Source: Spirosoma utsteinense
GTDB taxonomy: Bacteria > Bacteroidota > Bacteroidia > Cytophagales > Spirosomataceae
Assembly: GCF_014282275.1 (NCBI RefSeq)
Contig: NZ_VFIA01000004.1
Span: 62,001-126,000, forward strand
Direction: 5' to 3'
DNA length: 64,000 bases
Shown here: piece by piece, positions 44,379 to 51,804 of the stretch
Position numbering within the stretch: position 1 is the first letter of the stretch
Layout of the letters: every line of letters starts with the position of its first letter
Position numbers and translations under genes: made by a program
The notes under the pieces: model-generated
Seen by the model: the letters and a program-made list of their open reading frames with translations, nothing else
Told to the model about the DNA's origin: nothing
Database searches by the model: none

Positions 44379-45525
44379 CGTATTCCGGTTCGGCCATGAC
44401 GGCTTCCAGCACCATCGACTCGAGTGTCAGTCCCGGTCCAAATGCACAGCTAAGAATGTTGGGCCGCTCAGGATGGATGGTTGCCTCACCGGTAGCCAGC
44501 TCATTCCATATTTCTTTCAACACGAATAACACCGTTGCCGATGACATGTTGCCGTTCTGACGCAACACTTCGTAGGCGTGGCGGTCGTCATGGGCCGTTA
44601 TGCCCAGTTGCTGCTCGATAACCTCCAGAATGCGCCGTCCTCCCGGATGCAGTGCATACTGACCAATGTCATCCAGTGTGAGCTGACATTGGTTAAGAAG
44701 CCGTTCCATAAGCTGGCCAATACCCTGTTGAATAAACGTTGGTACGGCCGAAGTCAGCGTCATCTCAAAACCAAAATCGCTGACATGCCACGCCATAGCT
44801 TCTTTGCCCTCTGGCAGCAGATCGCAATAAAAGGAGCGTAATCGAAACGCCTGATCTGGGCGTGGTTCACCTTCGACAATTACCGCTGCCGAACCGTCAG
44901 CAAAGAGCGCGTTGGAAAGCAGATGGTCCGTCTCGTTTTTCTTCTGAAAATGAATCGTACAGAGTTCTACGCATACGACCAGCACTTTAGCTTCCCTGTC
45001 TGCCCGCACGATTGCATCCGCCGTCTTTAACCCGTTGAAGGCACCATAGCAACCCATGAAGTTTATGGCCAGCCGTTGCGTCGTTGTAGGCAGGCCAAGC
45101 GCTTCAATGAGTTCGATGTCTGGACCCGGGGCATACAAGCCAGTGCAGCTAACCGTAATCAGGTGCGTAATCGTTTGGGGATCGAAAGCGGGATAAGTAG
45201 CAAAGCAATCCCTGATTGCCTTCAGCGCCAGGGGCACGGCCTCCTGCCGATATAGGCGCATCCGCTGGCCCACGGTCGGAAAGGGCTCCATGCCCGGCGA
45301 GTTCGTATAAAAAGTATACTCCTCCCTGGGGCGTACATAATCTGCCAGAACAGTATGACGGCGGTCGATACGCGTATGCCGGTATAGGGCCATTAACCGA
45401 CGGCTATCGCGTTCATCAAGCTGAAGTACATCGGCCATGAATTCAGCTGCCTTCTGTTGCGTAGACGAATAAGCAGGTACCGCCGTACCGATGCTATTGA
45501 TATATGCGCTGGAATGTTGTCTCAT
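44338..45525 (-). CDS. Type III polyketide synthase (chalcone/stilbene-synthase-like)
   Basis: Homodimeric iterative ketosynthase that extends an acyl-CoA with malonyl-CoA. In 395 residues the triad is complete: Cys159 (NFMGCYGAFNG), His293 (YALHPGGRR) and Asn326 (RQNGNMSSATV). CxGPG-like CAFGPGLTLES lies near the C-terminus. Bacterial relatives make alkylpyrones or alkylresorcinols. The usual partners (methyltransferase, FAD monooxygenase) are not next to it. Its 3' end overlaps the GT2 gene by 41 bases. Product unknown. Confidence 0.93.
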   Translation of the reverse strand: MRQHSSAYINSIGTAVPAYSSTQQKAAEFMADVLQLDERDSRRLMALYRHTRIDRRHTVLADYVRPREEYTFYTNSPGMEPFPTVGQRMRLYRQEAVPLALKAIRDCFATYPAFDPQTITHLITVSCTGLYAPGPDIELIEALGLPTTTQRLAINFMGCYGAFNGLKTADAIVRADREAKVLVVCVELCTIHFQKKNETDHLLSNALFADGSAAVIVEGEPRPDQAFRLRSFYCDLLPEGKEAMAWHVSDFGFEMTLTSAVPTFIQQGIGQLMERLLNQCQLTLDDIGQYALHPGGRRILEVIEQQLGITAHDDRHAYEVLRQNGNMSSATVLFVLKEIWNELATGEATIHPERPNILSCAFGPGLTLESMVLEAVMAEPEYASVESSSASAQVL

Positions 45526-45828
45526 TGTGGGGGTAATTCACCGGTATGAATAGAGCTGCTTTGAACACCGGTTACCGTACCTATAACCAGGTGTTAAAGC
45601 GAAAGTTATGCAAATAAGTACAACAGAACGTGGTTTTTCTACATTTTCAATGGTATCGGGTACCTGACTCGTTTTAAAAATATTGCGCTTATAACCCATT
45701 CGTAATCAGTTTTTAGCGTTGCGCAGAGAGGGCTATCTAAAATTTTTTCAGACCGAGGACTTGACAAACGTCGAAAACACCTTACCTTTGCATCCACAAA
45801 TCGCTCAATCAACGGCGAGATGGTTAAT
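45526..45828. other. Intergenic region between the PKS gene and tRNA-Gly
   Basis: The 303 bases hold the start region of the PKS gene (minus) and the tRNA promoter at 45761-45790. No coding frame or long hairpin is seen in the rest. Confidence 0.4.
45761..45790 (+). promoter_or_regulatory. Promoter of the tRNA-Gly/tRNA-Leu unit
   Basis: TTG at 45761-45763 and TACCTTTG at 45783-45790 with a 19-base spacer, an excellent Bacteroidota promoter. Transcription would start near 45797, about 32 bases before the tRNA. Confidence 0.75.
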
Positions 45829-45904
45829 GCGAAAGTAGCTCAGCTGGTAGAGCGCGACCTTGCCAAGGTCGAGGTCGCGGGTTCGAACCCCGTCTTTCGC
45901 TCCA
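45829..45904 (+). tRNA. tRNA-Gly (anticodon GCC)
   Basis: Full cloverleaf: acceptor GCGAAAG/CTTTCGC, D-arm with AGCTCAGCTGGTAGAGC, anticodon loop CTTGCCAA, T-arm GCGGGTTCGAACCCCGT, discriminator T and an encoded CCA. It decodes GGC and GGU. The second tRNA follows 37 bases later in the same transcript. Confidence 0.96.
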
Positions 45905-45937
45905 CGAAAAGGCACCGACCATCGGTGCTTTTTTCGT
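45904..45937 (+). terminator. Hairpin between the two tRNA genes
   Basis: GCACCGA (45912-45918) pairs with TCGGTGC (45922-45928), extended by ACGAAAA/TTTTTTCGT. The T-run is inside the stem, so it may terminate some transcripts or guide RNA processing. Confidence 0.45.
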
Positions 45938-45941
45938 AAAT

Positions 45942-46026
45942 GCCGGGATGGTGGAATTGGTAGACACGCCGGACTTAAAATCCTGTGGGCCTCAAGCCCG
46001 TGCGGGTTCGACTCCCGCTCCTGGTA
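45942..46026 (+). tRNA. tRNA-Leu (anticodon TAA)
   Basis: Class II tRNA of 85 bases with a long variable arm (TGTGGGCCTCAAGCCCGT). Acceptor GCCGGGA/TCCTGGT with G-T pairs at 1-72 and 4-69, anticodon loop ACTTAAAAT, T-arm GCGGGTTCGACTCCCGC, discriminator A. CCA is not encoded, unlike the tRNA-Gly next to it. It reads UUA and UUG. Confidence 0.95.
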
Positions 46027-46033
46027 CAGAGTC

Positions 46034-46070
46034 AAACAAAAAATGCCCCGAATCGGGGCATTTTTTGTTT
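46034..46070. terminator. Bidirectional terminator after tRNA-Leu
   Basis: Perfect 17-bp stem (46034-46050 with 46054-46070) around a 3-base loop, with six A on the left arm and six T on the right. It can stop the tRNA transcript and the convergent minus-strand transcript of the Wzi-like operon. Confidence 0.85.
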
Positions 46071-46124
46071 CAGCGCTTGCTGCCAATCATGGCTTTAGTT
46101 GATAAGAAAACTCCTAAACCATAG

Positions 46125-46349
46125 CTACCGGCATCTTGTCTGTAGAAAGCGAACGGCTCCGTAGAGCCAGATTCCCAGCACAGCCGATGACCAGCCGATC
46201 TGAGCCATATCGGTACTTTGGCCGGTGATGGTTTGCAGTCCATTGAGCCATTCTCTCAACAACTCGTAGAAAAGCCAGTGGCTTAGCAGGCCGCCCCCAA
46301 TGAGCAGGCTCCACATCCTTGTGCGTTTTGGTCGGGTCAGCGTTGTCAT
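46125..46349 (-). CDS. Small two-helix membrane protein coupled to the Wzi-like gene
   Basis: A 74-residue protein with a basic N-terminus (MTTLTRPKRTRM) and two hydrophobic segments (WSLLIGGGLLSHWLFYELL and SSAVLGIWLYGAVRFLQ). Its ATG at 46349 overlaps the stop of the upstream Wzi-like gene in an ATGA junction, a sign of translational coupling. An in-frame ATG at 46364 is an alternative. The loop with GLQTITGQSTDMAQIG suggests a family of small exopolysaccharide-associated proteins, but I do not recognise it. Confidence 0.55.
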   Translation of the reverse strand: MTTLTRPKRTRMWSLLIGGGLLSHWLFYELLREWLNGLQTITGQSTDMAQIGWSSAVLGIWLYGAVRFLQTRCR

Positions 46350-47986
46350 AAGCGTGTGCCCCATTCTTTTCTGATGCCTACGTAACCACCGTATTGTTGA
46401 GAACTGGCCAGCAATTTCCCCTGATCGTAGCCGACTGACATCAGCAGGGTGGACCCTTGTAAAAATCGCATTGTTCTGGATAGCGATGTGAGTGTTGAAT
46501 ACTGGTTGGTGCCGCCGGGAAAGGGTGTTGTGAACGTGCCGTAATTCCGGCTGAACGATCCCTTGATCTGGTACCCCCATCGCCTGCCTACCTGTCCCCG
46601 CAAACCGGTGTATAAAGCCCAGACACGGTTGTTGTTGATGGCATAATTTCCAGTAATATGCTCATTGGTTGCCGTGAAGCCACTGAAAGGAATGTTGGGA
46701 AGATTGGAATTACTGGCACTGGCCTGCGTAATAAACGGTGTGCCAAGTGTGCGCCCCTTATAGGACCAGCCGTCGGGATACTGCGCGTTGAGGAAGTAGT
46801 TCTCCGGTTCGCCCCCCAGCGTCCGGCCGAACTGCATATAGCCCTGGCCACCGGAATTGAATAACTCGACAATCACTTCCTGGATTCCTGCCTTAGGTCG
46901 TTTGTTTTCCAGCCTGATGCCATAGAGGCCATCTTCAATGTTGCGCAGGTTGTAGAGTTTGCGACCCAGGTCATAAAAGTGTTGCTGATAGAACAGAAGA
47001 GACCATGTTTTCCCCCGGTACTCGATCGCAGCTTCGGCCGACCCCCGGTGATCACCGACCCGGTTCTGATCGAAGGTCGTGAACTTGGCCCGGTTTTTCA
47101 GCGCTTCGGTTTTTAGTGGTAGCACCACATTGGCATAAGCTTCGAAGCTACTGGCCAGCTGACCGCCAAATGAGCTGGTTGGGTCGCTTTCCAGGAAAGG
47201 AGCGTAGCCACCCCACTGCGCCTGGTGGTTAAATGAGGCATATAGCCGGATGCGTGACTGGTCGCGCCCAAGCCGAAAAAAAATGGCTTTCTGGTGCAGG
47301 TACGACCCGGTAACGTAAGGCGTATTGCCGAACCAGCCATGGGCGTAAAATCCTTTGACTGCAATCCAGTTCTTCGTAAACCGAAGGGGTGTATACGTTG
47401 GTATGCCCAGTTGAACCCGGGGCATGGGTAGTGCATTACCCGACCAGATAAAAGATCCTGACGAGAGGGCGCTTTCAACCAGACCGATAACCTGCCTGCG
47501 TCGACCGCCGAACACTTCGAATATACCCAATCGGGCCTTCAGGTATAGTTCAGGTATGATCAGTTGGTTTCGGGAAATACCTTGTCCTACCAGTTCGAAA
47601 CCGTATCCCCAATCGACTTTGGGCAGTTTTCTACCCACAGGAAGGCGATAACCACGGCTAAGGCCTGCCCGCACCAGGGCTGCTGGTGTGGCTTCGGGGA
47701 TTGTACCGAATTGATTTGCCTGGAGCCAGAACGGGGTCGTGCCCGACGAAGAGGCTAGTCCACCAACTTCCAGCCAGCCTTGTAGCGGGTGACGGCTTGT
47801 CGAATCGGATAGGGGTTGGACAGTCCAGACGGGTAGCGTTCGGGGAAGCCGTAGAGAATCAGGGTGATAGGCTTGTAAATCTGTTATAGTTGTAACCAGT
47901 GAGAGTGTGAGAACAATCCGGGCGGAGATAATGAAGCGGTATAACTCGATACGGAACGAATCATATTTTTTTTGTCTATTAATCAT
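46346..47986 (-). CDS. Capsule assembly Wzi-family outer membrane protein
   Basis: A 546-residue exported protein, probably an outer membrane beta-barrel that anchors or handles surface polysaccharide. A signal-like segment (IISARIVLTLSLVTTITDLQ) is followed by aromatic-rich strands: SSGTTPFWLQANQFGTIPE, GYGFELVGQGISRNQLIIPE and YGGYVGIRKEWGTRL at the C-terminus. The FWLQANQ-G-IP motif is typical of this family in Bacteroidota. The gene is coupled to a small membrane protein gene. A 638-base gap precedes it. Confidence 0.8.
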   Translation of the reverse strand: MINRQKKYDSFRIELYRFIISARIVLTLSLVTTITDLQAYHPDSLRLPRTLPVWTVQPLSDSTSRHPLQGWLEVGGLASSSGTTPFWLQANQFGTIPEATPAALVRAGLSRGYRLPVGRKLPKVDWGYGFELVGQGISRNQLIIPELYLKARLGIFEVFGGRRRQVIGLVESALSSGSFIWSGNALPMPRVQLGIPTYTPLRFTKNWIAVKGFYAHGWFGNTPYVTGSYLHQKAIFFRLGRDQSRIRLYASFNHQAQWGGYAPFLESDPTSSFGGQLASSFEAYANVVLPLKTEALKNRAKFTTFDQNRVGDHRGSAEAAIEYRGKTWSLLFYQQHFYDLGRKLYNLRNIEDGLYGIRLENKRPKAGIQEVIVELFNSGGQGYMQFGRTLGGEPENYFLNAQYPDGWSYKGRTLGTPFITQASASNSNLPNIPFSGFTATNEHITGNYAINNNRVWALYTGLRGQVGRRWGYQIKGSFSRNYGTFTTPFPGGTNQYSTLTSLSRTMRFLQGSTLLMSVGYDQGKLLASSQQYGGYVGIRKEWGTRL

Positions 47987-48561
47987 ATGTACATTCTTAT
48001 TCTATTCAAATACGACTGTCCCTTGGTAAAGACGTCACCAGAACTAGCTGATAAAGTCATTTACCCGAATGGACGCAGAAACTGCTTCTCTGGTGTAGGG
48101 CTGGTTCAAACCAGATGGAGAAGAAAGTCGCAGGCTGGGGCCAATGGAAAAGGAAAATTGTGCCGGACACAAAAGCCACAGGAGCACTTACCCGCTTTTG
48201 GGTACGTACTCCTGGTAACGTCTGGCCAGGGCTGGGCTTCTGAATGGAAGCTCGATATAGGCTCAACCGGTTGAACGATGCCGGGGAGGGGAGTGAGCAT
48301 GGGTGTACCATTGAGTCTGACCGTTGGCCAGTTTCTCCGGGTAGCGAATAAGAACGGAGCCAGTAGTGAGCTAATGGGTATAGCCTACTGTGTTATGTAT
48401 GAATAAGCAAGAAAACATAGTACGTCGAGTGAGTGAATGGAGATTTAATACAAAGGATGCAAATAAAGCCGTAACGCCAGAAAAAAGTTACTGTTTGGCG
48501 CTTGATAATCAGTCATGTTTCGAGTAATAAATGGTTCCGAGATCGCTGATAGGGATACTAT
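47987..48561. other. Long intergenic region without a supported gene
   Basis: Between the Wzi-like gene and the nrdB terminator, no frame has a recognisable product. Two imperfect hairpins are visible: around 48079-48124 (CTTCTCTGGT with ACCAGATGGAGAAG) and 48180-48214 (AGGAGCACTTACCC with GGGTACGTACTCCT, 12 of 14 paired). It may hold a decayed gene or an unrecognised structured RNA; known riboswitch cores were not found. Confidence 0.35.
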
Positions 48562-48617
48562 TTTCCCGCTAAACGCAGAAAGCCCCGAATTCGGGGCTTT
48601 CTGCGTTTAGCGGGAAA
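48562..48617. terminator. 56-bp perfect palindrome downstream of nrdB
   Basis: Two 28-base arms (48562-48589 and 48590-48617) are exact complements with no spacer. It starts eight bases beyond the nrdB stop. The arms end in AAA/TTT, so a short T-run lies at the stem edge on either strand. Confidence 0.8.
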
Positions 48618-48624
48618 TCTATTT

Positions 48625-49665
48625 CTAGAAGTCAGCGTCTAATACAAATCCTTTCGGTTCTTCAACGACAACGGGCGCTTCGGCCGAGTCGCCCTGGGTA
48701 GCTTGTGCTTTCATGGCTTTGAATTTGGCCATTACTTCACCACGCTGGTATTCGCCCACTCGTTTCTCAAAGAAGTTGGTTTTACCCTGTAACGAGATCA
48801 TATCCATGAAATCGAATGGATTCGATACGTTGTATATCTTGCGGAGGCCAAGCGTCGTGAGCAGGTGGTCGGCTACGAAAGCAATATACTGCTTCATCAG
48901 GTCGGCGTTCATCCCGATCAGTGACACCGGCAGCGCATCGGTTACGAACTCCTGCTCAATTTCAACGGCGTTACGGATAATGTCGTACACGGCCGACTCC
49001 GGCATTTTATTCTGAATGTGATCGGTGTAGAGCATACACGCAAAATCGCGGTGCAGCCCTTCATCACGGGAGATCAATTCGTTAGAGAAGGTTAAGCCCG
49101 GCATCAGCCCCCGCTTCTTGAGCCAGTAGATGGAGCAGAACGAACCAGAGAAGAAAATGCCTTCTACGGCTGCAAAAGCAATCAGCCGCTCGGCAAACGA
49201 TCCGTTTTCGATCCAGCGCAACGCCCATTCCGCTTTTTTCTGAACGCAGGGAATCGTGTCGATAGCATTAAGTAGCCGGTCCTTCTCGACCGAATCCTTG
49301 ATGTAGGTATCAATCAGCAGCGAATACGTTTCCGAGTGGATATTCTCCATCATAATCTGGAAACCGTAGAAGCATTTAGCTTCGGCATACTGCACTTCAG
49401 AGAGGAAGTTAACGGCCAGGTTTTCATTTACGATTCCGTCAGAAGCGGCAAAGAAAGCCAGTACGTGCGAGATGAAGTGCCGTTCTCCGTCGTTGAGTCC
49501 GTTCCAGTGCGTCATATCCTGAGCAAGGTCGATTTCCTCTGCCGTCCAGAACGAAGCCTCATGGGTCTTGTAATACTCCCAAATGTCCCAATGTTTGATT
49601 GGGAACAGCACAAAGCGGTTTTTGTCTTCCTGAAGAATCGGCTCTACTATATCGTGTTGTACCAT
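48625..49665 (-). CDS. nrdB: Ribonucleoside-diphosphate reductase class Ia beta subunit
   Basis: Carries the di-iron tyrosyl radical that activates NrdA for deoxynucleotide synthesis. From ATG 49665 ([20 protein letters not shown]) it has 346 residues; the frame runs to a GTG at 49704. Iron and radical motifs are present: [36 protein letters not shown] (radical Tyr in CFYGFQ) and [10 protein letters not shown]. The sequence is close to the eukaryotic R2 type. The C-terminal tail (GFVLDADF) would dock to NrdA. No nrdA lies next to it. Confidence 0.96.
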   Translation of the reverse strand: MVQHDIVEPILQEDKNRFVLFPIKHWDIWEYYKTHEASFWTAEEIDLAQDMTHWNGLNDGERHFISHVLAFFAASDGIVNENLAVNFLSEVQYAEAKCFYGFQIMMENIHSETYSLLIDTYIKDSVEKDRLLNAIDTIPCVQKKAEWALRWIENGSFAERLIAFAAVEGIFFSGSFCSIYWLKKRGLMPGLTFSNELISRDEGLHRDFACMLYTDHIQNKMPESAVYDIIRNAVEIEQEFVTDALPVSLIGMNADLMKQYIAFVADHLLTTLGLRKIYNVSNPFDFMDMISLQGKTNFFEKRVGEYQRGEVMAKFKAMKAQATQGDSAEAPVVVEEPKGFVLDADF

Positions 49666-49741
49666 ATTGGGAAAGTGTTTTATCGTGATCGCCAGCTTTG
49701 ACACTGGGTTCGCTAAAGAAAATGACTGAATTTCGTACCAA

Positions 49742-49771
49742 CAAAATTAGGCGTTATTGACACTTGTGCAA
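49742..49771 (-). promoter_or_regulatory. nrdB promoter
   Basis: On the minus strand, TTG (49771-49769), a 19-base spacer, then TAATTTTG (49749-49742). The transcript would start near 49735 and give a 70-base leader to ATG 49665. Confidence 0.6.
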
Positions 49772-49951
49772 GTCGTATATAGCCACACGGTGAGGATGCT
49801 ACCAATGGCTACATAGTTAACCTGTACGCAATCAGTATGTTGTGGAAAGGCGCGAAGATAAGTTCTTGAAATAGTTCTAAAAAATATAAATAAACCTGAT
49901 TGTCAGGGTTTTACGTCGTATAGCCTTCCCGTTACACCGCCAGCTATAAAC

Positions 49952-49981
49952 AAAAAAAGCCACTTCCGTAGAAGTAGCTTT
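49952..49981 (-). terminator. Minus-strand terminator downstream of hsp20
   Basis: AAAGC-C-ACTTC (49956-49966) pairs with GAAGT-A-GCTTT (49971-49981), one mismatch, loop CGTA. On the minus strand it is followed by seven T. Confidence 0.6.
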
Positions 49982-50024
49982 ACTCTGATCTATAGGCTAC
50001 AGAGTCAATAATGACTCCGGATGG

Positions 50025-50051
50025 AAAACCCCCACCGAGATTCCCGGCGGG
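50025..50051 (-). terminator. First hairpin after hsp20
   Basis: CCCACCG (50031-50037) pairs with CGGCGGG (50045-50051), one G-U wobble on the minus strand, followed by TTTT. An outer pair TGACTCC/GGAGTCA strengthens it. It starts nine bases beyond the hsp20 stop. Confidence 0.55.
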
Positions 50052-50059
50052 AGTCAGAC

Positions 50060-50467
50060 TTAAAATAAATCTTTGATATCGATCCGCCGATGCAGATGTT
50101 CTTCGTCTTTAAAAGGAAGCGTTACCATCACCCGGCCGTGCTCATGAATGGCCTCAATCTGATCGGCATCAACAAAGGATGGGATATCCAATACCCGAAG
50201 AAACATAGGTACCGCCAGTCGTTGGCTACTACCATCTTCGATCTGCCGGTTGGATGTACTAACGAGTAATGTATATAGAACAAGTTTGTTACCTTCTACC
50301 AACACATTAAACGAGTTGGCACTGACGCCAGGTGCCGACAAATTGATGACGAGTCGCTCATCTTCACGCGCTACTTTCATCGTCGTCTGGCTCGAACCGC
50401 CATACAGGGTATTAAGCAGATCAACCTGACCGCCTGTCCCCTGAAATACGTTTTCTATATCTTTCAT
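50060..50467 (-). CDS. Hsp20/alpha-crystallin-family small heat-shock protein
   Basis: ATP-independent holdase of 135 residues. The alpha-crystallin domain spans about residues 28-125: EDERLVINLSAPGVSANSFN, VEGNKLVLYTLL and VPMFLRVLDIPSFVDADQIE with EHGRVMVTLPF. It is more divergent than classical IbpA, and the C-terminal IxI-like RIDIKDLF is present. Divergent from hemC. Two terminators follow. Regulation by heat cannot be judged; no CIRCE element is visible upstream. Confidence 0.82.
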   Translation of the reverse strand: MKDIENVFQGTGGQVDLLNTLYGGSSQTTMKVAREDERLVINLSAPGVSANSFNVLVEGNKLVLYTLLVSTSNRQIEDGSSQRLAVPMFLRVLDIPSFVDADQIEAIHEHGRVMVTLPFKDEEHLHRRIDIKDLF

Positions 50468-50752
50468 AGGAGTTGCTGTTTACTGTTCAAGTAATACACT
50501 ATAAACAAACCTCGTGCCTAACCTGAACTGGCAAAAATTCCCCGCCAGCGTGTCGGTTATTTTCGTTAAAATTTAAACGCAAATGCCTTTTTGACACAAT
50601 GAGTGCTATAAAACACCCTTTAGCTGCCATAAAGGCCAGGTGGTATTGTGGAAATTGGGTGTTGGTATTTCTGGTCTTTGTGGGGTTAACATTCCACAGC
50701 GTTCAACGCGTGGTTAGACAGCATAAAGGCTGTTTTGATCACAATCCCATCG

Positions 50753-50760
50753 TACCTTTG
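50753..50760 (+). promoter_or_regulatory. -7 box directly in front of hemC
   Basis: TACCTTTG ends eight bases before the hemC ATG (50768), so the transcript would be leaderless or nearly so. A TTTG at 50734-50737 is 15 bases upstream, closer than the usual 19-20. Confidence 0.45.
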
Positions 50761-50767
50761 TTCCCTT

Positions 50768-51697
50768 ATGCACATCAAGATTGGAACGCGAAGCAGCCGG
50801 TTGGCGCTCTGGCAGGCTGAACACATACAAACATGCCTGGAAGCGGGCGGATTGACGTCAGAACTGGTTCTCATTGAGACGAAAGGCGATCTGGTACTCG
50901 ATCGGTCGCTGGCCAAGATTGGCAGTAAAGGTGTTTTTACGCAGGAACTGGAAGATCAGCTTCGCTCCGGCAGTATAGACATTGCCGTCCACAGTGCCAA
51001 AGACTTACAGTCGACGCTGCCTCCGGATCTCAGCATCATTGCGTTTACTGAGCGGGAGCGCGTTAACGATGTACTGGTTAGCCGAAATACGACGCTGTCG
51101 CTCACCAGCGGGCAGCCGTTCGTAGTGGGTACATCATCGACCCGCCGGGTGGCCATGCTGCGGCATTTTTGCCCACACATAAAGGTTGTCGACATGCGCG
51201 GAAATCTACAAACCCGCCTGCGCAAGCTTGACGATGGTCAGTGCGATGCCCTGCTACTGGCGTATGCCGGGGTACACCGGATGCACTATGATGACCTGAT
51301 TGCTGAATATTTACCCATCGAAGATTTTACGCCTGCTGTAGGGCAGGGGAGCGTCGCCATCGAAGCGGCCGATACATTGCCCATCGGTAAGCTGAACGCC
51401 ATTCGCCAGTTGACCAACCACGAGTCCACCGAAGGCGCTTTGAAAGCAGAACGGGCTTTTCTGCGTCGGCTGGAGGGGGGATGTAGTATTCCCGTCTTTG
51501 CGCTGGCGACCAATATCAACGACCAGATCAGCCTGACCGGTGGATTGATTGATCTTGACGGCCAGCAGCTGCTGCGTGAAACGATTGTCGGGCCGGTTGC
51601 TCAGGCAGAGACTATAGGTCACCAGTTGGCTGAGCGTATACTGGGGCAGGGGGGCGATGAAATTCTCCAGGCTATTCGGCATCAGTTATCGAATTAG
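50768..51697 (+). CDS. hemC: Hydroxymethylbilane synthase (porphobilinogen deaminase)
   Basis: Joins four porphobilinogen units in haem synthesis. From ATG 50768 (MHIKIGTRSSRLALWQAEHI) there are 309 residues. Cys239 in RLEGGCSIPV holds the dipyrromethane cofactor, Asp79 in HSAKDLQ is catalytic, and the substrate arginines lie in GTSSTRRVA and DMRGNLQTRLRKL. The frame extends upstream to 50735 without family similarity. No hemD or hemE is adjacent. A long perfect hairpin follows. Confidence 0.96.
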   Translation: MHIKIGTRSSRLALWQAEHIQTCLEAGGLTSELVLIETKGDLVLDRSLAKIGSKGVFTQELEDQLRSGSIDIAVHSAKDLQSTLPPDLSIIAFTERERVNDVLVSRNTTLSLTSGQPFVVGTSSTRRVAMLRHFCPHIKVVDMRGNLQTRLRKLDDGQCDALLLAYAGVHRMHYDDLIAEYLPIEDFTPAVGQGSVAIEAADTLPIGKLNAIRQLTNHESTEGALKAERAFLRRLEGGCSIPVFALATNINDQISLTGGLIDLDGQQLLRETIVGPVAQAETIGHQLAERILGQGGDEILQAIRHQLSN

Positions 51698-51721
51698 AAA
51701 AGAAACGAAGCGTGGGTATAC

Positions 51722-51788
51722 TGTAGCCTGGACGGCCACGTCCGGGAGCAAACCTGCCAATTACCCGGACGTGGCCGTCCAGGCTACA
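51722..51788. terminator. 25-bp perfect inverted repeat after hemC
   Basis: Arms 51722-51746 and 51764-51788 are exact complements with a 17-base loop, 25 bases beyond the hemC stop and 17 before the next start. No T-tract follows. Confidence 0.65.
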
Positions 51789-51804
51789 TGAACTCAAGAA
51801 AACG

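Larger units (their letters stand above)
49666..50059. other. Region between nrdB and the Hsp20 gene
   Basis: Holds the nrdB promoter (49742-49771) and two minus-strand hairpins that can terminate the hsp20 transcript. No coding frame with a plausible product is seen. Confidence 0.4.

Noticed and set aside
47972..48274. Possible 100-residue protein in the gap before the Wzi-like gene
   Set aside because: No domain, unusual composition, and overlapping with the start of the opposite gene; hairpins explain the region better.
50599..50820. Possible 73-residue membrane protein before hemC
   Set aside because: It overlaps the hemC start and promoter box, and has only one hydrophobic stretch; the region is better explained as divergent promoters.
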